A DNA stretch of 9,498 nucleotides. It comes from an uncultured Solirubrobacterales bacterium. Lineage in GTDB: Bacteria > Actinomycetota > Thermoleophilia > Solirubrobacterales > Solirubrobacteraceae. Made by a program: the position numbers and the translations under genes. The notes below the pieces were generated by a model. The model saw nothing but the letters and a program-made list of their open reading frames with translations. It had not been told where the DNA came from and made no database searches. The stretch's first letter is position 1. Each line of letters starts with the position of its first letter. This document shows positions 1-5,960 of this stretch, in pieces. The stretch lies in assembly GCA_937973575.1 (NCBI GenBank), contig CALJKH010000223.1:1-9498 (forward strand). The letters are read 5' to 3'.

Positions 1-1
1 G

Positions 2-214
2 CTCGCAGGGGTAAGGATGGAGGCTGGAAAAGTCAACGTCTTCACCATGAATTTGACCAAGGCCCAGAGTCAGAAGGTGCGAGCGCTTCAACGACTCAAG
101 GGAGTGCGGGGCGTATACGTTTCCGCAGATGTAGTTGGGCCCCCCTACTCAGGATCACGATCGTTCGCTCATGATCCGACGGCGGCATTTTCCGGCGGAT
201 ACTTTGCCAAGTAG
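2..214 (+). CDS. C-terminal end of an unknown protein (cut by left edge)
   Basis: This reading frame is open to the left edge and ends at a TAG, so I treat it as the tail of a longer gene. An ATG at 17 preceded by GGGG/AAGG could instead start a 65-residue protein. The visible part begins LAGVRMEAGKVNVF. It has a short hydrophobic strand (VNVFTMNLT), a basic amphipathic helix (KAQSQKVRALQRLKG) and a second strand (VRGVYVSADVV), followed by a Gly/Ser/Pro-rich end finishing GGYFAK. This half of a strand-helix-strand fold resembles the end of an inhibitor-I9/subtilisin-propeptide-like domain, but that is only a pattern impression and no catalytic domain is visible. It converges on the kinase gene with a 10-bp gap. 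Function unknown. Confidence 0.5.
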   Translation, partial: LAGVRMEAGKVNVFTMNLTKAQSQKVRALQRLKGVRGVYVSADVVGPPYSGSRSFAHDPTAAFSGGYFAK

Positions 215-216
215 TT

Positions 217-232
217 CTCGCTGATCAGCGAG
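217..232. terminator. Perfect 16-bp palindrome between convergent genes, likely bidirectional terminator
   Basis: CTCGCTGATCAGCGAG is a perfect palindrome. As RNA it can form a 6-bp GC-rich stem with a GATC loop on either strand. It lies where the left-edge gene (stop at 212-214) and the kinase gene (stop at 225-227) converge, and it contains the kinase TGA. The plus-strand side is followed by TGTTCTTG, which is U-rich but not a true U-tract. A shared terminator for two convergent units is the simplest reading; the symmetry would also suit a protein-binding site. Confidence 0.5.
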
Positions 233-1400
233 TGTTCTTGTCAACAAGGTCGCGCATCTGCTGCACGGCCTGTTGAGCGTTCTGGCCGGTGATCGGCTGC
301 AGAGTGATTGAGCTGCTGCCACCGTTGCTTAGCGCGAACGCTGCCGCGCCTCCGCCAACAAGGAGGGCCAAGATCGCCAAAGCAGCCAATACGCGGCGGC
401 GGCCAACATTGGCTGGCTTCTGCTGCGCGGGCGTTGCCGTGCCGCGCATTTCAGCTGCTGTCTGAGGTGCGGCCTCAGGTGGGCGTGGCTGGCGTGGCTG
501 AGCTGCCGCGACTGTTGCCCCCGCCGCAACTGCTGCAGTCGAGCCTGTAAGGACGCGGGTTGCTGATGTGGCCTGCTCTGCACTGTGGCCACGCAGCATG
601 GCCGCAAAGACCGCAGCGTCCTGAGGGCGGGCTGCGGGATCGAGCGAAAGCGCCATCTCAACCGCATCTGCGAACTGAGTGGGGACTGACGCGTCAAGAG
701 TGTCAAGACGCGGTGGGTGTTCCTGCTGTTGGCGAAGGACCAGCTCTGAGAGCGATGATGCGTCGTAGGGGAGACGGCCAGTCGTCAGCTGGTAGGCGAC
801 AACGCCGAGAGCGTAGATGTCGCACAGTGGGGTTGCCTCCTGTCCGCTGGCCTGCTCAGGCGCGAGGTAAGCAGCAGTCCCAAGAACTGACCCGACCTGA
901 GTCACTGAAGATTGCTCAGTCGCCTTAGCGATTCCAAAGTCAGCAAGCTTGACTCGGCCGGCATCGGTTACGAGGAGGTTGCCAGGCTTAACATCTCGGT
1001 GGACGACGCCGTGTCGGTGGGCGTAGGCGAGTCCCTCAGCGCAGTCAGCTGCGTAACCGGCCACAACGTCAGCTGGCAGCTTGCCCTGTTCCTTCAGCAG
1101 TTCCGCGCAGGACTTGCCATGCACGTACTCCATGACGATGAACTGACGGTGCGACGACTCGTCAAGGCCATGGTCGAAGACTTGGACGACATTCGGGTGG
1201 ACAAGGCGCGCTGCTGCCAAGGCCTCGTGGCGGAAGCGGTTGATGAAGGCTGGGTCGTCAGCAAGGTGCTCTGCCAACAGCTTCACTGCCACCTTGCGCT
1301 CAAGGCGCTCGTCCATTGCAAGGTGGACAGTGCTCATACCACCCGAACCGAGGCGGCCCTCAAGCTTGTAACGCCCTGCGATTAGGTCACCGGCTGGCAT
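225..1400 (-). CDS. Membrane-anchored Hanks-type Ser/Thr protein kinase (PknB-like, no PASTA repeats)
   Basis: This 391-residue protein kinase transfers phosphate from ATP to Ser/Thr on target proteins. The kinase fold is complete: glycine loop LGSGGMSTV (17-25), ATP-anchoring Lys40 in VAVK, Glu59 of helix C, catalytic HRDVKPGN (134-141), DFG (154-156) and APE (180-182). The activation segment between DFG and APE is rich in Ser/Thr (SSVTQVGSVLGT), as in autophosphorylating PknB-family enzymes. An Ala/Pro-rich linker leads to RRR and one transmembrane helix (about 337-358). Only about 33 residues remain outside the cell, ending DLVDKNTR, with no PASTA or other sensor domain. The start overlaps the stop of the lipoprotein gene upstream (TAATG), so the two are probably made together. 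Catalytic competence looks intact; substrates and signal are unknown. Confidence 0.95.
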   Translation of the reverse strand: MPAGDLIAGRYKLEGRLGSGGMSTVHLAMDERLERKVAVKLLAEHLADDPAFINRFRHEALAAARLVHPNVVQVFDHGLDESSHRQFIVMEYVHGKSCAELLKEQGKLPADVVAGYAADCAEGLAYAHRHGVVHRDVKPGNLLVTDAGRVKLADFGIAKATEQSSVTQVGSVLGTAAYLAPEQASGQEATPLCDIYALGVVAYQLTTGRLPYDASSLSELVLRQQQEHPPRLDTLDASVPTQFADAVEMALSLDPAARPQDAAVFAAMLRGHSAEQATSATRVLTGSTAAVAAGATVAAAQPRQPRPPEAAPQTAAEMRGTATPAQQKPANVGRRRVLAALAILALLVGGGAAAFALSNGGSSSITLQPITGQNAQQAVQQMRDLVDKNTR

Positions 1401-1876
1401 TACGGAATGGCCGGTCCTGCGCCGCCACCATCAGTCGTGGTGGTAGTGGTCGTTGTGGTGGTTGGAGTGGTTGTGGAGGTCGTCGTCGTAGACGAGGAGC
1501 TGGTGGTGCTGGATGAGCTTGTCGTGGGGGTGCTGGTCGTCGTGGTTGACGAGCTTGTTGATGTCGTGCTCTTGGCGCAGTCAATCTGGGCCTGGTTGAG
1601 GACATTGTTGGCAGCTGAGGTCAAGTTGCCCCTAAGGCCGGAGTCCACTGAGGAGGGGAGGCCGGTGACAAGGTCTTGTACCTGCGCTGCAGCCTCGGAA
1701 GCGGCGGGGCAGTCGCCAGCGGCAACAGCTGCGTCAACCTTATTTAGCGCCGAGTTAAGGCTGCTGGCCTGATCTTGGCTGAGACGCCCCTTCGTGCTTG
1801 AAGAACCGCATCCAGCAAGTGCAAATGCCAATACGACAACCAAGGCAGAGGTGATCGGAGTGCGCAGCATTTGCAT
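1400..1876 (-). CDS. Secreted lipoprotein with Cys-pair domain and Thr/Ser-rich tail
   Basis: 158 residues, no recognised family. The N-terminus is a lipoprotein signal peptide with hydrophobic stretch 8-21 and lipobox LAGC, so Cys23 would be lipidated and the protein held on the outer face of the membrane. Residues about 31-101 form a small helical domain with two cysteines (56 and 100) that could form a disulfide. Residues 103-148 are almost only Thr and Ser with a few Pro, followed by DGGGAGPAIP. Such tails in actinobacterial surface proteins are often O-mannosylated spacers; here it is C-terminal. The start lies 12 bp after the metallophosphoesterase stop without a clear Shine-Dalgarno sequence, and Met3 is an alternative start. 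The stop overlaps the kinase start. I infer a partner or sensor for that kinase; this is not shown by sequence. Confidence 0.85.
   Translation of the reverse strand: MQMLRTPITSALVVVLAFALAGCGSSSTKGRLSQDQASSLNSALNKVDAAVAAGDCPAASEAAAQVQDLVTGLPSSVDSGLRGNLTSAANNVLNQAQIDCAKSTTSTSSSTTTTSTPTTSSSSTTSSSSTTTTSTTTPTTTTTTTTTTDGGGAGPAIP
1433..1570 (-). repeat. Low-complexity ACN/AGC trinucleotide tract coding a Thr/Ser tail
   Basis: About 138 bp of near-continuous Thr and Ser codons (minus strand; GTG/GTC/GTT-like triplets on the plus strand). It encodes lipoprotein residues 103-148. It is degenerate rather than a perfect repeat, but it is the only simple-sequence region in the window. Slippage by whole codons would change spacer length without breaking the frame or the coupling to the kinase gene. 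Confidence 0.8.
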
Positions 1877-1888
1877 ACTTAATGCACT

Positions 1889-2620
1889 CTAGACGCCTAA
1901 GCGGAGCCGATCCGCAAGTGACTCGGGCAAACCGGCCATACGGATGGCGTCTTGGGCGCCCTGAATGTCATATTCCTCGCGCCTGTACTCGGCCGTTCCC
2001 TCAGTCAGGTCAAGAAGGAGCCACGCTGCCCGAGGGTCATTGTCACGCGGCTGGCCAACTGATCCGGGGTTGAGGATCCACTCAGCTCCGCGCAGGTCAA
2101 GCTTGGTGCCTTCGCGGCGAGTCTCACCTGTAGCTGGCTCACCTGGCCGTCGGGAGAAGGCAAGTGCGACATGCGAATGGCCAACGAGGATGAGTGGGCG
2201 CTTGGCCTCGTCGAAACACATCTCTGCGGCTAACGAGGAGAGCACGTACTCCCAAACTGGATCGCGTGGACTGCCGTGGTAGAGGCTAGCTCCGGCCTGC
2301 TGGCCCTCAGGCTCTAGTCCCGCCAGCCAAGTCTTCTGCTCTGGTTCTAGCTGCTCGTTAGTCCACCGGGCTGCGACTGATGCGCCTTGGGTGAACACAT
2401 CAGTCGGAATCGAGCCGATTGCTGCAAGGTCGTGGTTGCCGCAAAGCGCAACAGTGAACTGGTTGCGAACGATGTCCACACAGGGGCCTGGGTCGGCTCC
2501 GTAGCCAATGATGTCGCCGAGGCACCAAAGCTCATCTACACCCTCTGCTTCGGCGGCAGCCAGTACCGCGTCAAGCGCTTGAATGTTGGAGTGGATGTCT
2601 GAGAGGACTGCTGCGCGCAT
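1889..2620 (-). CDS. Metallophosphoesterase (calcineurin-like, YfcE/MJ0936-type)
   Basis: 243-residue two-metal phosphoesterase. All family blocks are present in order: SDIHSN (D8, H10), LGDIIGYG (D36), GNHD (61-64), YHGSP (H115) and GHSH (147-150). The C-terminal NPGSVGQPRD (184-193) is typical of the small single-domain phosphodiesterase branch. These residues bind the metals and attack the phosphodiester or phosphomonoester; the substrate cannot be read from sequence. The start MRAAVLSDIHSN is fixed because the first strand and metal motif begin at once. It is first in an operon with the lipoprotein and the kinase, so a role opposing the kinase is possible, but this family also includes cyclic-nucleotide and nucleic acid phosphodiesterases. 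A purine-rich AGAAGG about 14 nt upstream is a weak ribosome site. Confidence 0.93.
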   Translation of the reverse strand: MRAAVLSDIHSNIQALDAVLAAAEAEGVDELWCLGDIIGYGADPGPCVDIVRNQFTVALCGNHDLAAIGSIPTDVFTQGASVAARWTNEQLEPEQKTWLAGLEPEGQQAGASLYHGSPRDPVWEYVLSSLAAEMCFDEAKRPLILVGHSHVALAFSRRPGEPATGETRREGTKLDLRGAEWILNPGSVGQPRDNDPRAAWLLLDLTEGTAEYRREEYDIQGAQDAIRMAGLPESLADRLRLGV

Positions 2621-2642
2621 CTTGTTGCCTAGGCCTTCTGCC

Positions 2643-2648
2643 TACTAT
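2643..2648 (+). promoter_or_regulatory. Putative -10 box for a leaderless rlmH transcript
   Basis: TACTAT matches the actinobacterial TANNNT -10 pattern and ends 7 nt before the GTG of rlmH, so the transcript would start at or next to the start codon. No Shine-Dalgarno sequence is seen. A weak -35 candidate TTGTTG lies at 2622-2627. The gap to the divergent metallophosphoesterase start is only 35 bp, so promoters in both directions must overlap each other or the coding ends. Confidence 0.5.
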
Positions 2649-2655
2649 CGCAGCA

Positions 2656-3066
2656 GTGCGCATACTCCTTGTATCGGTAGGAAAAGTGCGGGATCCGTAC
2701 GTCGACGACGTCGCCCACTACACGAAGCATCTGCGTGGGCGAGCCAATGTCGAACAGATAGAAGTCAAGGACGCTGCGGCCGCCTTGAAGCGCATTCCGG
2801 ATGGTGCGACCACAGTAGTGCTCGATGTTCTAGGCGAGCAGCTCGATTCAGAGCAGTTCGCAAGCTTCATCGGCGAGCGGCAGAGGGAAGGCAAGAGTCT
2901 CTGTTTTGTGATCGGCGGGGCAGATGGAATTGATGTGCCAAGCCCAGACCACCGGATTTCGTTTGGACCAATCACTCTGCCGCACCAACTCGCGCGGGTC
3001 GTGCTCCTTGAGCAACTCTTCCGGGGGCATTCGATCCTGGCTGGCGAGCCCTACCACAGGGCTTGA
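2656..3066 (+). CDS. rlmH: 23S rRNA (pseudouridine-1915-N3)-methyltransferase RlmH
   Basis: RlmH is a SPOUT-class enzyme that uses S-adenosylmethionine to methylate pseudouridine 1915 in helix 69 of 23S rRNA on assembled ribosomes. The start MRILLVSVGKVRDPYV and the C-terminal block LPHQLARVVLLEQLFRGHSI followed by PYHRA are classic for the family. The SAM-binding knot loop reads IGGADG (86-91), where GGPxG is common elsewhere. At 136 residues it is shorter than the about 155-residue E. coli protein; the loss is in the region between the first and third strands. GTG start with a TANNNT box 7 nt upstream and no Shine-Dalgarno sequence. argS follows after 61 bp. Confidence 0.95.
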   Translation: MRILLVSVGKVRDPYVDDVAHYTKHLRGRANVEQIEVKDAAAALKRIPDGATTVVLDVLGEQLDSEQFASFIGERQREGKSLCFVIGGADGIDVPSPDHRISFGPITLPHQLARVVLLEQLFRGHSILAGEPYHRA

Positions 3067-3106
3067 GGAAGATCCTGCCCACGGCGAACACCTTCGCCCA
3101 GCCACC

Positions 3107-3116
3107 CGGGTAGCCT
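3107..3116 (+). promoter_or_regulatory. Putative -10 element (CGGGTAGCCT) before argS
   Basis: CGGGTAGCCT contains a TANNNT box (3111-3116) ending 11 nt before the argS ATG. It shares CGGGTA..CT with the elements before ccmG and ccmE. No convincing -35 sequence and no Shine-Dalgarno sequence are visible, which fits a very short or absent 5' leader. argS may also be read from the rlmH transcript. Confidence 0.35.
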
Positions 3117-3127
3117 GCGCATTCGAC

Positions 3128-4741
3128 ATGCAAGGACCAGTAGACAACTTGAAGGCAGCGCTGCGAGACGCAGTGGAAGCAGCCGGTGCGTCCACTGACG
3201 CCTTCGACAAGGTCTCTCTGGAGCCGCCAAAGGAGGCGTCGTTTGGTGACTTTGCGACTAACGCAGCATTGATCGTCGCCAAGTCTGCTGGCTCTAACCC
3301 ACGCGAATTCGCTGAACGGCTCGGAGCCCAGCTAGAACAGTCCCTTGGCGCTCAGCTGACCTCTTGGGAGGTTGCCGGTCCGGGCTTCCTCAACCTCACA
3401 CTTGGCGACGCGTGGTACTCAAGCTCCCTTGAAGAGATCCGGGCAGCCGGTGAGAGCTTCGGCTCTGCTGACCAGCAGGGTGAGGGCGAGAAGGTAATCG
3501 TTGAGTTTGTCTCTGCGAATCCGACAGGCCCACTGACTGCTGCAGGTGGGCGACACGCTGCCTACGGTGATTCGCTGGCCCGGATTCTTGAGTTCAGTGG
3601 CAACCGGGTCGAGCGCGAGTACTACGTCAATGACGCGGGTGCTCAGGTAAATCGCCTTGGGCAGTCAATCATTGCCCGCGCCAACGGCGAGGAAGTTCCG
3701 GAGGACGGCTACTCAGGTGACTATGTGATCGAGCTAGCCAATGAAATTCCAGACTCGGCCAGTGGTGACCCGGACGCAGTTGCGCGGGTGGGTGTCGAAA
3801 TCTTGGTTGGTCGAATCAAGGCAACTCTTGAGCGCTACGGAGTCCAGTTCGACAAGTGGTTCTCTGAGGCGACGCTTCACGACGACGCTGACAGCCGCGT
3901 GACTAAGGCCTGCGATGCGCTTCAGCGGGGTGGGCATGTCTTCACAGAGGATGGTGCTCTGTGGCTTAGGTCCACTGACTTTGGTGATGACAAGGACCGA
4001 GTCCTAGTCAGGTCAGGAGGGCAGCCAACCTATTTTGCGGCTGACATTGCCTACCACGCAGACAAGCTCGCTAGGGCAGACCAACTGATTGATGTATGGG
4101 GCGCTGACCACCACGGCTACATGGCGCGAATGCACGCAGCAGTTGAGGCGCTAGGCGACGAGCCAGAGCGACTTGAGCTCGTGATCATGCAGTTTGTGAA
4201 CCTCGTTGAGGGCGGCGACAGGGCCCAGATGAGTAAGCGAAGGGGCGACTTTGTAACGCTCGACGATCTACTTGACGAGATCGGAGTTGATGCGGCGCGC
4301 TGGTTCATGCTGCAGAGGTCACACGACACCATGGTCGACCTTGATCTTGACCTCGCGAGGGAGCGCAGTGCTGAAAACCCCGTCTACTACGTGCAATACG
4401 CCCACGCTCGTGCAGCGTCGGTAATCGACAAGGCGGGGGTGGGCGTGCCTGCTATCCCGTCCGAGCTAGCCGAGTTGCACGATTCAGAGAAGACGCTGAT
4501 CCGCAGGCTTGCCTCATGGCCTGAGGAGCTTGCTGAGGCTGCTGAACGCCGTGCGCCACACCGAATCTGCGCCTTTGCCTTGGTGCTAGCTCAAGAGTTC
4601 ACAGCGTTCTATCGGGATTGCCGAATTGTTGGCGCACCTGACAACGAGCGCGACTTCCGAATCGCTCTTGCGGATGCAGCCAAGACTCAGATTGCCACTG
4701 CGCTGACGCTACTCGGCGTTAGCGCACCGAACGAGCTTTAG
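3128..4741 (+). CDS. argS: Arginyl-tRNA synthetase
   Basis: ArgS is a class I synthetase that charges tRNA-Arg with arginine in the cytoplasm. From ATG 3128 it has 537 residues. Order of parts: N-terminal D-loop-recognition domain (start to about 90, with FGDFATNAAL), catalytic domain with ANPTGPL (131-136), the KMSKS-like loop QMSKRRG (367-373), GVDAARWFML, then the helical DALR anticodon-binding domain starting near YYVQYAHARAAS (about 420) to the end. The frame is open upstream to 2924, but that stretch overlaps rlmH and is not family-like; MQGPVDNLKAAL matches normal ArgS starts. Oddity: the usual HVGH signature is replaced by TAAG (137-140) inside an otherwise well-kept context ending GRHAAYGD. 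The stop overlaps the ccmH stop on the other strand by 4 bp. Confidence 0.95.
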   Translation: MQGPVDNLKAALRDAVEAAGASTDAFDKVSLEPPKEASFGDFATNAALIVAKSAGSNPREFAERLGAQLEQSLGAQLTSWEVAGPGFLNLTLGDAWYSSSLEEIRAAGESFGSADQQGEGEKVIVEFVSANPTGPLTAAGGRHAAYGDSLARILEFSGNRVEREYYVNDAGAQVNRLGQSIIARANGEEVPEDGYSGDYVIELANEIPDSASGDPDAVARVGVEILVGRIKATLERYGVQFDKWFSEATLHDDADSRVTKACDALQRGGHVFTEDGALWLRSTDFGDDKDRVLVRSGGQPTYFAADIAYHADKLARADQLIDVWGADHHGYMARMHAAVEALGDEPERLELVIMQFVNLVEGGDRAQMSKRRGDFVTLDDLLDEIGVDAARWFMLQRSHDTMVDLDLDLARERSAENPVYYVQYAHARAASVIDKAGVGVPAIPSELAELHDSEKTLIRRLASWPEELAEAAERRAPHRICAFALVLAQEFTAFYRDCRIVGAPDNERDFRIALADAAKTQIATALTLLGVSAPNEL

Positions 4742-5199
4742 TCGCGCTGGCGTAGCTCGGCGTCGACGCGTGCAGCGTCTGTGCCACTGAGCGGCTGCGG
4801 CAGCTCTGGGCGCTCAGCGTCCTTGGGACCCTGGCGCCATGACCTGATCAGGGCAAAGAGTCCGCCTGCAGCTCCAAGAATCAGGATTGTTGGAATCAGC
4901 CAAGCCCAGAGGTCAAAGCCCTTGGCTCTTGGCGTGGCAAGAACTTGGTCGCCGTAGTCCTTAACAAGGGCGTCCTCAATCTGGCTCTTGGTCTTGCCTT
5001 CGGCAATCAGCTGGGTGATCAAGGCCCGCTCACGCTTCGCGGCTGGTGCTTCCCGAGCAAGCGAGAGAGGCACGCCGCAAACAGTGCACATCACATCGTC
5101 CTCAACCTCAGCCAGTGTGGGGTGCGCATCGCTAGCCAGTGCCAAGGATGGAGTGGCCGCCAACGCGAGCAGAGCTAGAAGTGTGACTAGGCGCTTCAT
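4738..5199 (-). CDS. ccmH: Cytochrome c maturation protein CcmH (CcmH/NrfF/CycL type)
   Basis: CcmH is a membrane-anchored thiol oxidoreductase facing the outside. It reduces the CXXCH cysteines of apocytochrome c before heme attachment by CcmF. The 153-residue protein has a signal peptide (KR then hydrophobic 4-22), the redox motif VMCTVCG with Cys38 and Cys41 (LRCxxCQ in proteobacteria), a helical bundle (about 44-90, with KSQIEDALVKDYGDQVL, matching the family's I.. .YG..VL block), one transmembrane helix (about 98-118) and a short polar cytoplasmic tail. The start codon overlaps the ccmG stop (ATGA), indicating translational coupling. No CcmI-like tetratricopeptide domain is fused. The end overlaps the argS end by 4 bp. 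Confidence 0.92.
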   Translation of the reverse strand: MKRLVTLLALLALAATPSLALASDAHPTLAEVEDDVMCTVCGVPLSLAREAPAAKRERALITQLIAEGKTKSQIEDALVKDYGDQVLATPRAKGFDLWAWLIPTILILGAAGGLFALIRSWRQGPKDAERPELPQPLSGTDAARVDAELRQRD

Positions 5200-5753
5200 T
5201 TGACATTCACCTGACCAAGCAAGGGGGAGAGGTTGTCATTGAGCCACTTGGCGCTGACCTCGCCGCGGCTGATTGCCAGCACCTTGCCATTGCGATCGAT
5301 CACGAATGTCTCAGGAAGTCCCTTGGTTCCCCAAGCGCGAGCGAACGAGCCTTCCACATCACGCAGTTCGGGATAAGTCATGCCTACCTTCTTCGCGAAT
5401 GCCGTCGCATCTGAAATCGAGTCATTCCAAGTGACTCCGACGATTGTCGCTCCCTTCGGCGCGATCGCCTTCTGAGTGCGCTCAAGCAGTGGACCCTCTT
5501 CGCGGCAGGGTGGGCACCATGATGCCCACAGGTTGAGCACGACCACATGACCCTTCCAGTCGGAGAGCGAGGCCTCGCCTCCCGTGAGCTTGGGTAGCTT
5601 CTTCGTCCACTGCGGTGCCGGCGGGAACTGGCTCTTTTGAACGGCCTGATCAAGGGAGCGGTCGTCGCCTGTCTGCGAGACGCCGAAGATGATCAACGCG
5701 GCGAAGCCGCCTGCGACGAGTACGGCTACAAGGGGGAGAACCAATTTGCGCAC
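5196..5753 (-). CDS. ccmG: Membrane-anchored thioredoxin-like protein, CcmG/DsbE/TlpA type
   Basis: Thioredoxin-fold reductase outside the membrane that would hand electrons to CcmH or apocytochrome c. 185 residues: N-terminal membrane anchor (about 4-25), linker, then a TlpA/DsbE domain with active site WASWCPPCREE (Cys80, Cys83) and the cis-proline loop GLPETFVID (Pro147). The acidic/short insert after the CPPC helix and GVTWND strand fit CcmG/ResA-like proteins. It uses a GTG start, with a TACTCT box ending 6 nt upstream and no Shine-Dalgarno sequence, so the mRNA may be leaderless. It is first in the ccmG-ccmH unit with a 4-nt overlap. ResA or a general TlpA role is the alternative, but the ccmH partner makes CcmG the better name. 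Confidence 0.9.
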   Translation of the reverse strand: MRKLVLPLVAVLVAGGFAALIIFGVSQTGDDRSLDQAVQKSQFPPAPQWTKKLPKLTGGEASLSDWKGHVVVLNLWASWCPPCREEGPLLERTQKAIAPKGATIVGVTWNDSISDATAFAKKVGMTYPELRDVEGSFARAWGTKGLPETFVIDRNGKVLAISRGEVSAKWLNDNLSPLLGQVNVK

Positions 5754-5759
5754 CGCGCC

Positions 5760-5769
5760 AGAGTACCCG
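5760..5769 (-). promoter_or_regulatory. Putative promoter element CGGGTACTCT of ccmG-ccmH
   Basis: Read on the minus strand, CGGGTACTCT includes TACTCT (TANNNT), which ends 6 nt before the ccmG GTG. This is the distance expected for a transcript beginning at the start codon. The same ten bases stand before ccmE at 7752-7761. The -35 region would overlap the tRNA promoter on the other strand. Confidence 0.5.
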
Positions 5770-5780
5770 TTAGCTCACTG

Positions 5781-5790
5781 GGGGTAGAAT
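5781..5790 (+). promoter_or_regulatory. Putative -10 element (GGGGTAGAAT) of the tRNA-Gly gene
   Basis: TAGAAT (5785-5790) is the best -10 box in the 46-bp gap between the divergent ccmG start and the tRNA, and it ends 9 nt before the mature tRNA. A start about 7 nt downstream would leave a leader of only a few bases. No good -35 hexamer is seen. Confidence 0.5.
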
Positions 5791-5799
5791 CCAACCAGC

Positions 5800-5870
5800 G
5801 CGGGATTAGTTCATCGGTAGAACGCCAGCTTCCCAAGCTGGAGAGACGGGTTCGATTCCCGTATCCCGCT
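5800..5870 (+). tRNA. tRNA-Gly, anticodon CCC
   Basis: A full cloverleaf can be folded by eye. The acceptor stem is GCGGGAT with ATCCCGC (7 bp), followed by discriminator T. The D arm is GTTC/GAAC with loop ATCGGTA. The anticodon stem is CCAGC/GCTGG with loop TTCCCAA, giving anticodon CCC, which reads the glycine codon GGG. A 4-nt variable loop follows, then the T arm ACGGG/CCCGT with TTCGATT. CCA is not encoded; CTA follows. U73 is normal for bacterial tRNA-Gly. It is a single gene, not part of an array, and it diverges from ccmG. Confidence 0.97.
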
Positions 5871-5891
5871 CTAACTCAGGCTAGGGGCGCA

Positions 5892-5925
5892 GCGGGGCGA
5901 CGGAGACTCCTAGTCGCCGCCCCGC
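5892..5925. terminator. GC-rich hairpin after tRNA-Gly, probable terminator
   Basis: GCGGGGC (5892-5898) pairs with GCCCCGC (5919-5925). The pairing continues as GAC with GTC across a 3-nt bulge, and inner GGA/TCC can also pair. The hairpin lies between the tRNA and the convergent carbonic anhydrase gene and could stop transcription from both sides. There is no U-tract, which is common for actinobacterial terminators. Confidence 0.5.
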
Positions 5926-5960
5926 GACCAGGCTCAAATCCGCCACCCCGGCGCTTCTAG

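Noticed and set aside
308..1385. Several plus-strand open frames over the kinase gene
   Set aside because: They are shadows of a complete conserved kinase on the minus strand and show no protein-like motifs.
1420..1570. CRISPR or tandem repeat array
   Set aside because: The periodicity is three bases and comes from Thr/Ser codons; there are no repeat-spacer units anywhere in the window.
1407..1772. Val-rich plus-strand frame opposite the lipoprotein
   Set aside because: It is the complement of the Thr/Ser codon tract; the lipoprotein frame has a proper signal peptide and lipobox.
2924..3127. Upstream extension of the argS frame
   Set aside because: It overlaps rlmH in another frame, does not look like ArgS sequence, and the family start fits ATG 3128.
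5800..5870. tRNA-Gly as an integration site for a mobile element
   Set aside because: No integrase gene and no good direct repeat of the tRNA 3' end is found in the window; the genes after it look chromosomal.
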